Below, piece by piece: positions 25,557 to 32,743 of a stretch of 49,879 bases of DNA. Each line of letters starts with the position of its first letter. Within the stretch, counting starts at the first letter, position 1. Position numbers and translations under genes: made by a program. Source of the stretch: CAMLHU01 sp039917855 (GTDB taxonomy: Bacteria; Gemmatimonadota; Gemmatimonadetes; Gemmatimonadales; GWC2-71-9); contig JBDSIR010000033.1 of the NCBI GenBank assembly GCA_039917855.1, positions 1 through 49,879 on the forward strand. Direction: 5' to 3'. The notes under the pieces are model-generated. The model was not told the origin of the DNA and searched no databases. It was given only the letters and a program-made list of their open reading frames with translations.

Positions 25557-26117
25557 GCGCCGCAGAGCGCGCGCGGTCGACCGACCCGCCGAGGCATGGA
25601 ACCCGATCCGCGGTCGGGGCCGATCCTCAGCGGGCTCGGCCATCAACCGCTTGATCGCCCGATACAGGGCTTCAAAGTTCCCGTCATATCGCGCTTCGAG
25701 GGCGTCTATCCTCCGCGCCAACTCAGCGTGGCCATCCACGAGCGCGCGCACCCTCACGAACGCCCGCATGATCGCGATATTGACCTTCACGGCACGGGGC
25801 GAGCGAAGCACACTCGAAAGCATCGCCACCCCTTGCTCGCCGAACGCATAGGGCCGCGATCGGGCACCACCCCAACTTGAAATCACAATCTGTGATTTCA
25901 AGTTTGCGACCTCCTTGGCAGTCAGTTGGAACAGGAAGTCCTTGGGGAAGCGAACGCGATTTCGCTTGACCGCTTGCACCAGGGTCCGTGGCTCGACACC
26001 ATAGAGTTCGGCCAGATCCGGCCCCACCATTACCCGCATCCCCCGGATCAGATGGATCCGGGAGGCGAGGGTTGAGACCGTGGCGAGGGCGGTGCCGCGG
26101 GTGCGAGTGGAGGCCAT
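25554..26117 (-). CDS. ORF6N-domain DNA-binding protein
   Basis: 187 aa. The N-terminal ORF6N domain (about 10-115) shows IHLIRGMRVMVGPDLAELYGV, FPKDFLFQLT, NLKSQIVISSWGG and PYAFGEQGVAMLSSVL, followed by a helical segment and a basic tail (GRSTARALRR). ORF6N proteins are found on phages and mobile DNA and are presumed to bind DNA; the target is unknown. The codons for NLKSQIVISS form a perfect 14-bp palindrome. It lies between two copies of the HDAC 5' end, which suggests a rearrangement. Confidence 0.88.
   Translation of the reverse strand: MASTRTRGTALATVSTLASRIHLIRGMRVMVGPDLAELYGVEPRTLVQAVKRNRVRFPKDFLFQLTAKEVANLKSQIVISSWGGARSRPYAFGEQGVAMLSSVLRSPRAVKVNIAIMRAFVRVRALVDGHAELARRIDALEARYDGNFEALYRAIKRLMAEPAEDRPRPRIGFHASAGRSTARALRR
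25874..25904. repeat. 14-bp-arm palindrome inside the ORF6N gene
   Basis: AACTTGAAATCACA, 3-nt centre, TGTGATTTCAAGTT: perfect arms. The minus strand codes for NLKSQIVIS. A related palindrome lies at 26333-26359. Confidence 0.95.
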
Positions 26118-26221
26118 GCCCCACGATAGTTCCGGCCCGTCATACCCTCGTCATCGGGCCAACGCAGCCGGTGGCATTTCAACGCCCAGTCCCCGCGGAG
26201 CGGCGGTCGATTCATTCCGCC

Positions 26222-26258
26222 TGTCATCCTGAGTGCGCTTCAGCGCCCGAAGGATCTC
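26222..26258 (+). repeat. Dispersed TGTCATCCTGAG...GAAGGATCTC repeat
   Basis: It starts TGTCATCCTGAGTGCGC and ends CCGAAGGATCTC, with internal dyad symmetry (GCGCTTCAGCGC). Same family as 18419-18521 and, more loosely, 8981 and 13472. Confidence 0.6.
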
Positions 26259-26332
26259 CGCTGTCATTGTCGGGATCTCCTGACCCCATGCCCGTGACAA
26301 CTCGACCATGCGAGGTGGCAGATCGATCTCAT

Positions 26333-26359
26333 CTTGAAGTCACACATTGTGACCTCAAG
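26333..26359. repeat. Second ORF6N-type palindrome
   Basis: CTTGAAGTCACA, 3-nt centre, TGTGACCTCAAG: 11 of 12 arm positions pair. The minus strand can be read NLRSQCVTSR then TGA, echoing the ORF6N motif NLKSQIVISS, so it may be ORF6N debris or a mobile palindrome. Confidence 0.85.
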
Positions 26360-26400
26360 TTCCAGGCCGCACTCCCTTCTCTCCCTCGGCCTACCCTCCA

Positions 26401-26450
26401 CCGGGATCGTGGTCGATGCAGCGGAGGTGGGTAAAGACCCGAGCGAGCAT
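26401..26450 (-). pseudogene. Truncated copy of the HDAC-family gene 5' end
   Basis: 40 of 50 bases match 25494-25543 without gaps. Translation from ATG 26450 gives MLARVFTHLRCIDHDPG against MPVPVFSHPRCLDHDPG in the intact gene, and then similarity stops. Confidence 0.8.
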
Positions 26451-26523
26451 CCCGGAAGGTAACAAAGAGGGCCCCTTCCGGAGCCCCTGATGCGCCTGCG
26501 GCGGTTCGAACCGGGCCGCCATG

Positions 26524-27135
26524 CTATGGCACTGCCCGCTGTTCGGCCGGGAAGAAGCGCCACCGCAACGTAATATCGAATTGGATCACCTCGGCCTTCA
26601 ATCCGTCGACCAGGGGTCCACTGTCGGAGGCGAGCTGCCCCGCCTGATGACTCCGCCAGGTGAGCTGGGGGACCAAGGTGATCTCCGGCGCGAAGGGCAC
26701 CTCCATCCCGAGTCCGAACTGAAGGACCCTCCCCGTGGCCGCGTAACGCTCCGTCGAAGCGGCTGACCGGACGAACCGGGCAACATATTTCCCCGAACCA
26801 ACGCCCGCGCTCAGGATGAGCGGCAGCTTCGCAGTCGGGACCGCCTGAACGAAAAGAATGGTGCTCGACTCGCGCTCGGTGTAACCGTTCCTTCCCCCTT
26901 CGACTCCCACGACCTGCGTGCCGACCCCCAGGCGCGGTGAGAAGTTCCATGTGGCAATAGAAACACGGGCCAGGCCTGTGGAGCGCCCGTTGTCACATTC
27001 CGGGCAACCGACCGAGAGATTCCCGGCCCCGAAGCCGAGACCGACCTCGACCCCCGTCCGTCGGTGGTGCACTTGGGCCGCGAGTGGTCCGCAGGAGAGA
27101 CCCACGAGCGCCAGGAAAAACGTCGCGCGCTTCAC
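26524..27135 (-). CDS. Outer-membrane beta-barrel protein, unknown function
   Basis: 203 aa from GTG 27135, which overlaps the RCC1 gene stop as GTGA. Signal peptide FFLALVGLSCGPLAAQ, then VGLGFGAGNLSVGCPECD (Cys pair), SIATWNFSPRLGVGTQV, LILSAGVGSGKYV, VLQFGLGMEVPF, LVPQLTWRSH and a C-terminal FDITLRWRFFP, a pattern of amphipathic strands with terminal aromatic. The frame is open far upstream, but that is shadow coding of the RCC1 gene. Last gene of the run starting near 29.1 kb. Confidence 0.8.
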   Translation of the reverse strand: MKRATFFLALVGLSCGPLAAQVHHRRTGVEVGLGFGAGNLSVGCPECDNGRSTGLARVSIATWNFSPRLGVGTQVVGVEGGRNGYTERESSTILFVQAVPTAKLPLILSAGVGSGKYVARFVRSAASTERYAATGRVLQFGLGMEVPFAPEITLVPQLTWRSHQAGQLASDSGPLVDGLKAEVIQFDITLRWRFFPAEQRAVP

Positions 27136-28157
27136 GGGCCTACCACCCGGACCAGATGCAACGACGTATCGACGCCTCCACTTCCCAACTGCCCCTGCCC
27201 GTTCTCGCCGAAGCACCACAGCCTGGCGTCGAACTTCGCGAAACCGCATGCGTGCGTCGACCCCGGACTCAGCGAATTCCATAGTCGGATCGTCGAAAGG
27301 ATCTGGGGGGTATTGAGTCCCGCCCCCCAGCAGAAGCCGCCCTGCAGCATCGTCACCCCACAGGTCCGGTTGGCGTAAGCGTGCAGGGAGGTGAACGTGT
27401 CCCCCGGCAACCGGCCGCCGTCGACCACCACGCGCAGTGTCGCGCTGCCGGAGTTGGTCCCGTCCCCAAGCTCGCCGCTCCCATTGGAACCCCAACAGCG
27501 GGCCACGTTGTCCGTGGCGAGGACACACCCGTGTCCCCATCCAATGGTGAGCGCTCTGAGTCCCAATCCGGCACTCGCAATGGCCTGGGTCGCCGTGTCG
27601 TGGGGGGTCGGCCAGCACCAGATCGCGTCGGCCACGAGCGCGCATCCATGATCCCTCGAGACCGCGATCGCGGTCGCTGCCGCCGGGAGTGCAATGATGA
27701 TCGCCATATCTCCAGGCGTGTCCCAGCACCCCACCGCGCCGTCGAGGGTCAACCCGCACGCAGCTGCATCGACTGCGAGGGTGGTGAACTTCGCGCTCTT
27801 CCCTGTGCGGATCGGCGTGGGGACCCCTTCGCCCCAGCAGAGGGTCACCTCTCCCTCGGCGAGCGCGCACCCCATCGCGAAACCGGCGACCACGGTGTCC
27901 AGGTGGAGAGGTCCGGCGAAAATCGGCTGGGGCATCCCAGGATTGGTCAACGCGCCGCCGAGCCGACCGCCACTTCCGTTCCCCCAGCAGAGCGCCGCCC
28001 CAGTATCGGTAATGGCGCACGAATTGAAGTCGCCCGTGCTGACCGAGCTGTACGTGCTCCCGGAGCTCAGGACGTCGGAGCCTCCGCACCCACCCGCGAC
28101 GGCCAGCGACCCGACCAACAACCATCGCAGCCCACCCATCGGTCGGAGGTGGCTCAT
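27132..28157 (-). CDS. RCC1-repeat beta-propeller lipoprotein
   Basis: 341 aa with lipobox AVAGGC. Seven repeats each carry a Cys near the strand start and a CWG-type end: CAITDTGAALCWGNGSGG, CALAEGEVTLCWGEG, CGLTLDGAVGCWD, CALVADAIWCWP, CVLATDNVARCWGSNG, CGVTMLQGGFCWGAG, CGFAKFDARLWCFGENG. This predicts a seven-bladed propeller with one disulfide per blade, exported. Partner unknown. Start ATG 28157 overlaps the previous gene by ATGA. Confidence 0.88.
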   Translation of the reverse strand: MSHLRPMGGLRWLLVGSLAVAGGCGGSDVLSSGSTYSSVSTGDFNSCAITDTGAALCWGNGSGGRLGGALTNPGMPQPIFAGPLHLDTVVAGFAMGCALAEGEVTLCWGEGVPTPIRTGKSAKFTTLAVDAAACGLTLDGAVGCWDTPGDMAIIIALPAAATAIAVSRDHGCALVADAIWCWPTPHDTATQAIASAGLGLRALTIGWGHGCVLATDNVARCWGSNGSGELGDGTNSGSATLRVVVDGGRLPGDTFTSLHAYANRTCGVTMLQGGFCWGAGLNTPQILSTIRLWNSLSPGSTHACGFAKFDARLWCFGENGQGQLGSGGVDTSLHLVRVVGP

Positions 28158-28579
28158 TCGGCGAAGGTCCCCACTACGTTGAATCCAATGATCAAAGGCA
28201 CGAGAGGGATCAGTAGGGTCCGGATGACATCGACCTTGGTGACCGTGATCCGGTCGACAGAGTCGACCGAGACCGCGAGACGCTGGAGCGGGTGACCGGG
28301 GAGTGCCGACCCCTCGATGATCCCGAAGACGCTATCGGGCGTCACCTTGAACTGCCCGATCCGCTTGGGGATGGGATCGTTCACCAGGTAGACGCGCACC
28401 GCGCGAGGCGCCTCCTCCGTCCAGAGCGTCGTATTGGTCGGGGCATACGTCGTGTGCGCCAGGCAGCCGCTAAGGAGGCAGCCGCCGAGGAGGGCCAGTA
28501 TCAATGCTGATGATTGCAGATCGCGAAAATGGTGCACGGAGGGGTGGGTTCGGTGGATGACGCAGAATCGGAGACGCAC
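28154..28579 (-). CDS. Small lipoprotein of unknown function
   Basis: 141 aa; hydrophobic LILALLGGCLLSGC gives a lipobox. Mature part is beta-rich (RAVRVYLVND, IGQFKVTPDSVFGIIEG) and ends in a hydrophobic stretch (TLLIPLVPLIIGFNVVG) that may be a membrane anchor. GTG 28579 abuts the previous stop; GTG 28537 would give a more usual signal peptide length. Not recognised. Confidence 0.72.
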   Translation of the reverse strand: MRLRFCVIHRTHPSVHHFRDLQSSALILALLGGCLLSGCLAHTTYAPTNTTLWTEEAPRAVRVYLVNDPIPKRIGQFKVTPDSVFGIIEGSALPGHPLQRLAVSVDSVDRITVTKVDVIRTLLIPLVPLIIGFNVVGTFAE

Positions 28580-28846
28580 CTACCGCACCGCCTGCCGCCC
28601 CCTGAACTGCACGATGAGCCCCGCGCCCGCCGGGACCTTGAGCTCGCCGATGGTGATCCCTTCGTCCGCGACGCTGGCGCCGCGGAACTTCACCTCGTAG
28701 CCCGCCGGGTCGCCGGCCCGCTGGGTGGCCACGAGCGCCCGGAGCTTGAGCTCACCGATGCGGAGGCCCTCCGACCAGGGGAGCTCGACGTCGCTCCAGG
28801 CGTCGGAGACCCGGACCCGGAGGTCGGCGGCCTTGGCGGGACTCAT
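28580..28846 (-). CDS. Ubiquitin-like (beta-grasp) small protein, tentative
   Basis: 88 aa. YEVKFRGASVADEG followed by TIGELKVPAGAGLIVQFRGR resembles the second half of ubiquitin (a strand, a Gly turn, then a strand ending in Arg-Gly-Arg), and the N-half offers a hairpin and helix (LRVRVSDAWSDVELPW, SEGLRIGELKLRAL). It has no C-terminal GG: it ends RQAVR. Fold assignment is from pattern only. Overlaps the 90-aa gene upstream by ATGA. Confidence 0.75.
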   Translation of the reverse strand: MSPAKAADLRVRVSDAWSDVELPWSEGLRIGELKLRALVATQRAGDPAGYEVKFRGASVADEGITIGELKVPAGAGLIVQFRGRQAVR

Positions 28847-29115
28847 GCGACCACCGTGACGGGGGTCGGCAGGGTCGAAAGAAAGCGCGCCACCGACTGG
28901 TCGAAGAGGAGCGTCGAGCCGCGGACCTTGGTCGCGCCCTCGGCGGCCGAGACGGCGAGCGAGATCTCCTCCCCTCCCTGCCCCCGAAGGACGAGCCAGG
29001 TGGGTCCCTGCTTCTCGGGGTACGCCGCGTTGGCCGGCACCCGCTCGGCGAAGAACGTCCGCGCGCGCTCCAGCACTTCGGCGCCGCTCAGGGTCGTGAC
29101 CGCTTCGTGGACCAT
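28843..29115 (-). CDS. Small conserved-looking protein, 90 aa
   Basis: Not recognised. Soluble; N-terminal helix (SGAEVLERARTFFAERV), then strands TWLVLRGQGGEEISLAVSA and VRGSTLLFDQSVARFL. It forms a tightly coupled pair with the ubiquitin-like gene and starts 8 nt after the YVTN gene stop. Confidence 0.75.
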   Translation of the reverse strand: MVHEAVTTLSGAEVLERARTFFAERVPANAAYPEKQGPTWLVLRGQGGEEISLAVSAAEGATKVRGSTLLFDQSVARFLSTLPTPVTVVA

Positions 29116-29123
29116 CGAGAGCC

Positions 29124-30272
29124 TCAGTTCGGTCGGCGCCAGACCACGATCCCCGTCGGCTGCGCCGGCACGGGAATGGTGAACACCTTCAGGCGCGTGA
29201 TCAGGTCGATGACGTCGATGGCACCCGGATCGGCACCGATCGATTCCTGCGAAATATAGGCGTACCGCGAATCGGGGCTGAAGGCCACCCCGTGCACGAT
29301 CCGCTTGGTGGTGGCGACCCGGGCGAGCTCGGTGAAGGTCCGCGCGTTGATGATCGACACCGACTGCCCCTTCTTGTTCGTCACCACCAGCACCGATCCA
29401 TCGGGCGACAGTTCGACGTTGTACGCGCCAGCACCGGTGGGGACCGTCCGCTGGACGGTCAGGGTGGCCACGTCCATCACCAGCATCGTATTGGCGTGAT
29501 TGCAGGCGACGTAGAGCGACCGGTCATCGGGGGAGACCGCGACGTAGGTGGGCTGGCAGGAACCATCAGGTAGGACGGCCGTTGTGGGGGCGGCCGAATG
29601 CGCCGCGTGGTCCATCCCTGCCATCGTAGCCCCGGCCGTCACGGCCGGGGTCCCAGGACCCGCCCTGCCGCGGCGCGTGATCGCGAGTTTTCCGGTGTCG
29701 AACTCCAGGATCTCGTCGCTGTGCATGCAGGTGATGTAGATCGCGGTCCCGGCGTGGTTCGACCGGGACCCGTGCGGCATGTCGCAGGCGGGGAAATCGC
29801 TGATCGCCGTCATGGTCGGGACGTGGACCAGCGTCACCGGATTGATCTTGGGGCGGTCGCCGAAGAAATCGGAGTTCGCCACCAGCGCCCACTCCCCGTC
29901 AGGGGTGAGCCCGATTGTGGTGGGATACATCTCGAGCTGGGCCCGTCCCGCCATGGTGTCGTTCACCGCGTCGAGCTTCCAGAGCGACCCGAATGGGGTC
30001 CCGTGCGCGATACTGACATAGTACCACCGCTGGTCGGCACTGACGGCGATGTTGTGCGGCCCGTCGGGATCGGTCGGCATCAGGCCGACGGGGACGACCC
30101 GGTCGGGCACCAAGCGGGGACCGTCGGGAATGAACCAGCTGACGATATCCCCCGACTCGGAGACCACGCCGACCTTGTAGGGCGCGGGGGTCCGGTGAGC
30201 AGGAGCGGACTGGGCGGCGAGGAGGGCCGGAACGAGACCGGCGAAGAACGACAGGTACGCAGGAGAGCGCAT
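29124..30272 (-). CDS. YVTN/WD40-like beta-propeller protein, exported
   Basis: 382 aa. Signal peptide (SFFAGLVPALLAAQ), then about seven propeller blades with typical turns: NIAVSADQRWYYVS, GLTPDGEWALVANS, AVSPDDRSLYVACNHANT, ELSPDGSVLVVTNKKG, AFSPDSRYAYIS. The insert MAGMDHAAHSA between blades is Met/His-rich and could bind copper (inference). ATG 30272 is preferred because the signal peptide starts there. A palindrome at 29630-29651 lies in the insert codons. Confidence 0.87.
   Translation of the reverse strand: MRSPAYLSFFAGLVPALLAAQSAPAHRTPAPYKVGVVSESGDIVSWFIPDGPRLVPDRVVPVGLMPTDPDGPHNIAVSADQRWYYVSIAHGTPFGSLWKLDAVNDTMAGRAQLEMYPTTIGLTPDGEWALVANSDFFGDRPKINPVTLVHVPTMTAISDFPACDMPHGSRSNHAGTAIYITCMHSDEILEFDTGKLAITRRGRAGPGTPAVTAGATMAGMDHAAHSAAPTTAVLPDGSCQPTYVAVSPDDRSLYVACNHANTMLVMDVATLTVQRTVPTGAGAYNVELSPDGSVLVVTNKKGQSVSIINARTFTELARVATTKRIVHGVAFSPDSRYAYISQESIGADPGAIDVIDLITRLKVFTIPVPAQPTGIVVWRRPN
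29630..29651. repeat. GC-rich palindrome inside the YVTN gene
   Basis: CCCCGGCCGT, 1-nt centre, ACGGCCGGGG, preceded by GTAG; it encodes PAVTAGAT within a loop between blades. Similar in plan to the hairpin at 44470-44491. Confidence 0.7.
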
Positions 30273-30278
30273 AACTGA

Positions 30279-30284
30279 AATATA
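30279..30284 (-). promoter_or_regulatory. -10-like box of the YVTN gene (leaderless candidate)
   Basis: TATATT 6 nt before the ATG at 30272, the best -10 match among the start-proximal boxes. Confidence 0.45.
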
Positions 30285-30385
30285 GTTCCTCCAGCGCGCG
30301 AACCCAGGAAGGACCGAACCCAGGAGGCTCCTCCCTAAAGGCCGGCGCCATCCTGAGCCGTGGAGTGCAGTAACCGATAGGAACA

Positions 30386-31108
30386 TCATGGGTTCAGCTC
30401 ATCATGGGTTCGCGCGCCCTTCTCTGCCACCACGACGACCTGCGCCGGGAGAGGAGCCGCTCGGAACAGATCCCACACCCTCGGTTTCCGCCGAAGCACC
30501 AGCACCAGCTCACCCGGCGGCGGATCATCCACCCCCTCGACGCTCAGGAACGCCGGCAGGGTCGTGCCGCTCGGGACCGGTACCGCGTATTCGGAGCCAT
30601 GCCAGATGAATTCGACCCGAGCCGGGACCTGGCGCACGAGCCGGTCGTGGAAACGGTCATCGTCGACCTGGTACCACCCCGGTGCCTCCGATTCGCCGTC
30701 CAGGTAGAAGAGCGGATCGAACGGCTCTCCATCGAGGCGCGCGAAGTTCTGCTCGGCCGCGCGATCGAACGCCTCGAGGTCGCTCCGCCGCGCCCGCCAC
30801 TCGAGATGATGCCGGAGCTCGTGGGTGAGCGTCTCCCACGCCTCCCCCCGCCAATCGAACCCCTCCTCCACTCGGCTCAACGCCTGGAACGAGCCATGGT
30901 ACAGGACGATACGGCTGTGGACCCCCTCCTCCCCCTGCTCCGGGCCGGTGGGGATCGGGATGCACTCTCCCAGCGTGTAGATCTCGGCACGGGTCGGGTG
31001 CGGCACGGTCTTGGAGGACACGTCGACGGCAGCCACCCCCGTGAAGTATTCCTTCGGGAGCTCGGCGGACATGGTGGCGACCATCTTCTGAAAGTCGGCG
31101 TACCTCAT
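30386..31108 (-). CDS. Zincin-type metallopeptidase family protein
   Basis: 240 aa cytoplasmic protein with WETLTHELRHHLEWRARR, an HExxH zinc site in a helix, preceded by SRIVLYHGSFQAL as in the putative minimal zincin family. A C-terminal domain (about 150-240) follows that is not part of that family core and is unassigned. Target unknown. ATG 31108 lies 2 nt from the end of a heptamer array, leaving no SD. Confidence 0.85.
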   Translation of the reverse strand: MRYADFQKMVATMSAELPKEYFTGVAAVDVSSKTVPHPTRAEIYTLGECIPIPTGPEQGEEGVHSRIVLYHGSFQALSRVEEGFDWRGEAWETLTHELRHHLEWRARRSDLEAFDRAAEQNFARLDGEPFDPLFYLDGESEAPGWYQVDDDRFHDRLVRQVPARVEFIWHGSEYAVPVPSGTTLPAFLSVEGVDDPPPGELVLVLRRKPRVWDLFRAAPLPAQVVVVAEKGARTHDELNP

Positions 31109-31110
31109 TG

Positions 31111-31207
31111 GGTGACCGGTAACCGGTGACCGGTGACCAGGAGCGGGGTGGCATGCTCGCGCGATCTCATCGAGGGCCCGGTCACTGGTTACGGGTTACC
31201 GGTCACC
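31111..31207. repeat. Heptamer word palindrome glyS / metallopeptidase
   Basis: Left 31111-31138: GGTGACC, GGTAACC, GGTGACC, GGTGACC. The reverse complement of 31180-31207: GGTGACC, GGTAACC, CGTAACC, AGTGACC (25 of 28 match). The TGA stop of glyS is inside the right arm. Confidence 0.92.
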
Positions 31208-32534
31208 CCTGTATCCGAGACGCCACATACTCCGCCACCTTATCCAGCCCCACCCGCTCCTGGTTCATCGCATCGCGGTGCCGCACCGTGACGCTCTGGC
31301 TTCCGGCGGTCTCACCGTCGACCGTCAGGCAGAAGGGGGTCCCGACCTCGTCCATCCGCCGGTATCGGCGGCCTATGGCGCCGCTGTCGTCATAGAAGCA
31401 ATTGAACCGCTTCTTGAGGTCGTGATGGAGCTTGACGGCGATCTCGGGCATCCCGTCCTTCTTGACCAGTGGAAAGACCCCCGCCTTGACCGGCGCCAGG
31501 CTCGGATGGAAGCCAAGGACGACGCGGGTCTCCCCTTCCACGACTTCCTCCCGGTACGCGTCGACCAGCACGGTAAGTGTCACCCGGTCCGCACCGGCCG
31601 AGGTCTCGACGATATACGGCACGTACCTGGCGTTCTCGGCCTGATCGAAATACTCGAGCTTCTTCCCCGAATGCTCCTGGTGCCGGTTCAGGTCGAAGTC
31701 GGTGCGGTCGTGGATCCCTTCAATCTCGTTCCAGCCGAAGGGGAACTCGTACTCGATGTCGTACGCCGCCTTGGCGTAGTGCGCCAGCTCGCCCGGGCCG
31801 TGCTCGTGCCAGCGCAGTTTGCTCGGCGTGAGACCGAGGGAATGATGCCACGCCAGGCGGATCTCGCGCCACCGCTCGAACCATTCGAGGTCGGCCCCCG
31901 GCTTCACGAAGAACTGCATCTCCATCTGTTCGAATTCACGGGTCCGGAAGATGAAATTCCCGGGGGTGATCTCGTTGCGGAACGCCTTCCCGATCTGGGC
32001 GATGCCGAAGGGGATCCGCTGGCGTGAGCTGTTGAGGACGTTCAGGTAGTTGACGTAGATCCCCTGCGCCGTCTCGGGCCTGAGGTAGATCGTGGCGGCC
32101 GACTCTTCGACCGGCCCCATGAAGGTCTTGAACATCAAGTTGAACAGTCGCGGCTCAGTGAGCTCGCAGGTGGAGTGCTCCCCCGGCTTCTTGGAGGGCT
32201 TCTGGGGACAGCGGGCGTCCTCCAGTTTGTCGGCCCGGAAGCGCGCCTTGCAGGTCTTGCAGTCCACCAGCGGGTCGGTGAACCCCGACACGTGTCCGGA
32301 GGCCTCCCAGACTTTGGCGGCCATCAGGATCGCGGCGTCGAGCCCCTCGATGTCGTCGCGGTCGTGGACCATCGCGCGCCACCAGCGGTCCTTCACGTTC
32401 TTCTTGAGCTCGACGCCGAGGGGGCCGTAGTCCCACACGGAGCCGAGGCCACCGTAGATCTCGGAGGATTGGAACACGAAACCGCGCCGCTTGCAGAGCG
32501 ACACGATCTTGTCCATCAGGGTCTGTTCGGCCAT
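31203..32534 (-). CDS. glyS: Glycyl-tRNA synthetase, dimeric class II type
   Basis: Charges tRNA-Gly. 443 aa of the single-chain alpha2 type. Seen: RGFVFQSSEIYGGLGSVWDY, class II motif 2 FRNEITPGNFIFRTREF, a CKTC...CPQKP insert, VPYIVETSAGADRV and motif 3 region. ATG 32534; upstream open frame is repeat sequence. An octamer array occupies the SD position. It heads the run towards 26.5 kb. Confidence 0.96.
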   Translation of the reverse strand: MAEQTLMDKIVSLCKRRGFVFQSSEIYGGLGSVWDYGPLGVELKKNVKDRWWRAMVHDRDDIEGLDAAILMAAKVWEASGHVSGFTDPLVDCKTCKARFRADKLEDARCPQKPSKKPGEHSTCELTEPRLFNLMFKTFMGPVEESAATIYLRPETAQGIYVNYLNVLNSSRQRIPFGIAQIGKAFRNEITPGNFIFRTREFEQMEMQFFVKPGADLEWFERWREIRLAWHHSLGLTPSKLRWHEHGPGELAHYAKAAYDIEYEFPFGWNEIEGIHDRTDFDLNRHQEHSGKKLEYFDQAENARYVPYIVETSAGADRVTLTVLVDAYREEVVEGETRVVLGFHPSLAPVKAGVFPLVKKDGMPEIAVKLHHDLKKRFNCFYDDSGAIGRRYRRMDEVGTPFCLTVDGETAGSQSVTVRHRDAMNQERVGLDKVAEYVASRIQG

Positions 32535-32535
32535 G

Positions 32536-32567
32536 GGTGGTCCGGCGGTCGGGCGATCCGGCGGTCG
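32536..32567. repeat. Octamer array abutting the glyS start
   Basis: GGTGGTCC, GGCGGTCG, GGCGATCC, GGCGGTCG on the + strand, directly upstream of the glyS ATG (which is on the minus strand). No inverted partner seen. Confidence 0.75.
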
Positions 32568-32625
32568 GCCGGGCTCCCTTGTGGAAGGCTCAGTCCCCGA
32601 CCGGAGTGCCGGGGCTGGTGGATGC

Positions 32626-32631
32626 AAATTA
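32626..32631 (-). promoter_or_regulatory. Candidate -10 of glyS
   Basis: TAATTT on the minus strand, about 91 nt before the start codon, in an AT-rich spot within GC-rich sequence. No clear -35. Confidence 0.3.
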
Positions 32632-32650
32632 GTTGGAGGGGGCCCATCGT

Positions 32651-32743
32651 GCGCCCTCTCCCCTACCCCTCCCCCTGTCGGGGGAGAGGAATGTGCCGGA
32701 CGTTCCCCCTCTCCCGACAGGGAGAGGGGGACAGGGGGTGAGG
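32651..32743. repeat. CT-rich double-hairpin palindrome after purA
   Basis: CTCCCCC/GGGGGAG (32669-32686) and a perfect 11-bp stem CCCCCTCTCCC/GGGAGAGGGGG (32705-32730). The flanks CCCTCTCCCC and GGGGGTGAGG also pair. It starts right after the purA TGA, so the second hairpin probably terminates purA. Confidence 0.75.

Larger units (their letters stand above)
26118..26523. other. 406-bp non-coding gap with gene debris and repeats
   Basis: No credible gene. It holds a TGTCATCC dispersed repeat (26222-26258), a palindrome matching the one in ORF6N (26333-26359), and a broken copy of the HDAC 5' end (26401-26450, minus). No promoter for ORF6N is evident. Confidence 0.7.

Noticed and set aside
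25554..26523. Prophage remnant around ORF6N
   Set aside because: Only one phage-associated domain; no integrase, structural genes or attachment repeats.
26524..28125. 533-codon frame covering the RCC1 gene and the barrel
   Set aside because: The first part is out-of-frame shadow of the RCC1 gene; the real start is GTG 27135 with a signal peptide.
30273..30389. Longer start for the YVTN protein at 30389 (ATGA overlap)
   Set aside because: The overlap is attractive, but it would bury the signal peptide 39 residues inside; a -10-like box lies between.
28580..31108. Bacterial ubiquitin-conjugation (Bil-like) system
   Set aside because: The ubiquitin-like protein lacks a terminal GG, and no E1, E2 or JAB-domain gene is nearby.
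32535..32640. T-box riboswitch in the glyS leader
   Set aside because: No specifier loop, no conserved T-box sequence, and no antiterminator pairing could be recognised.
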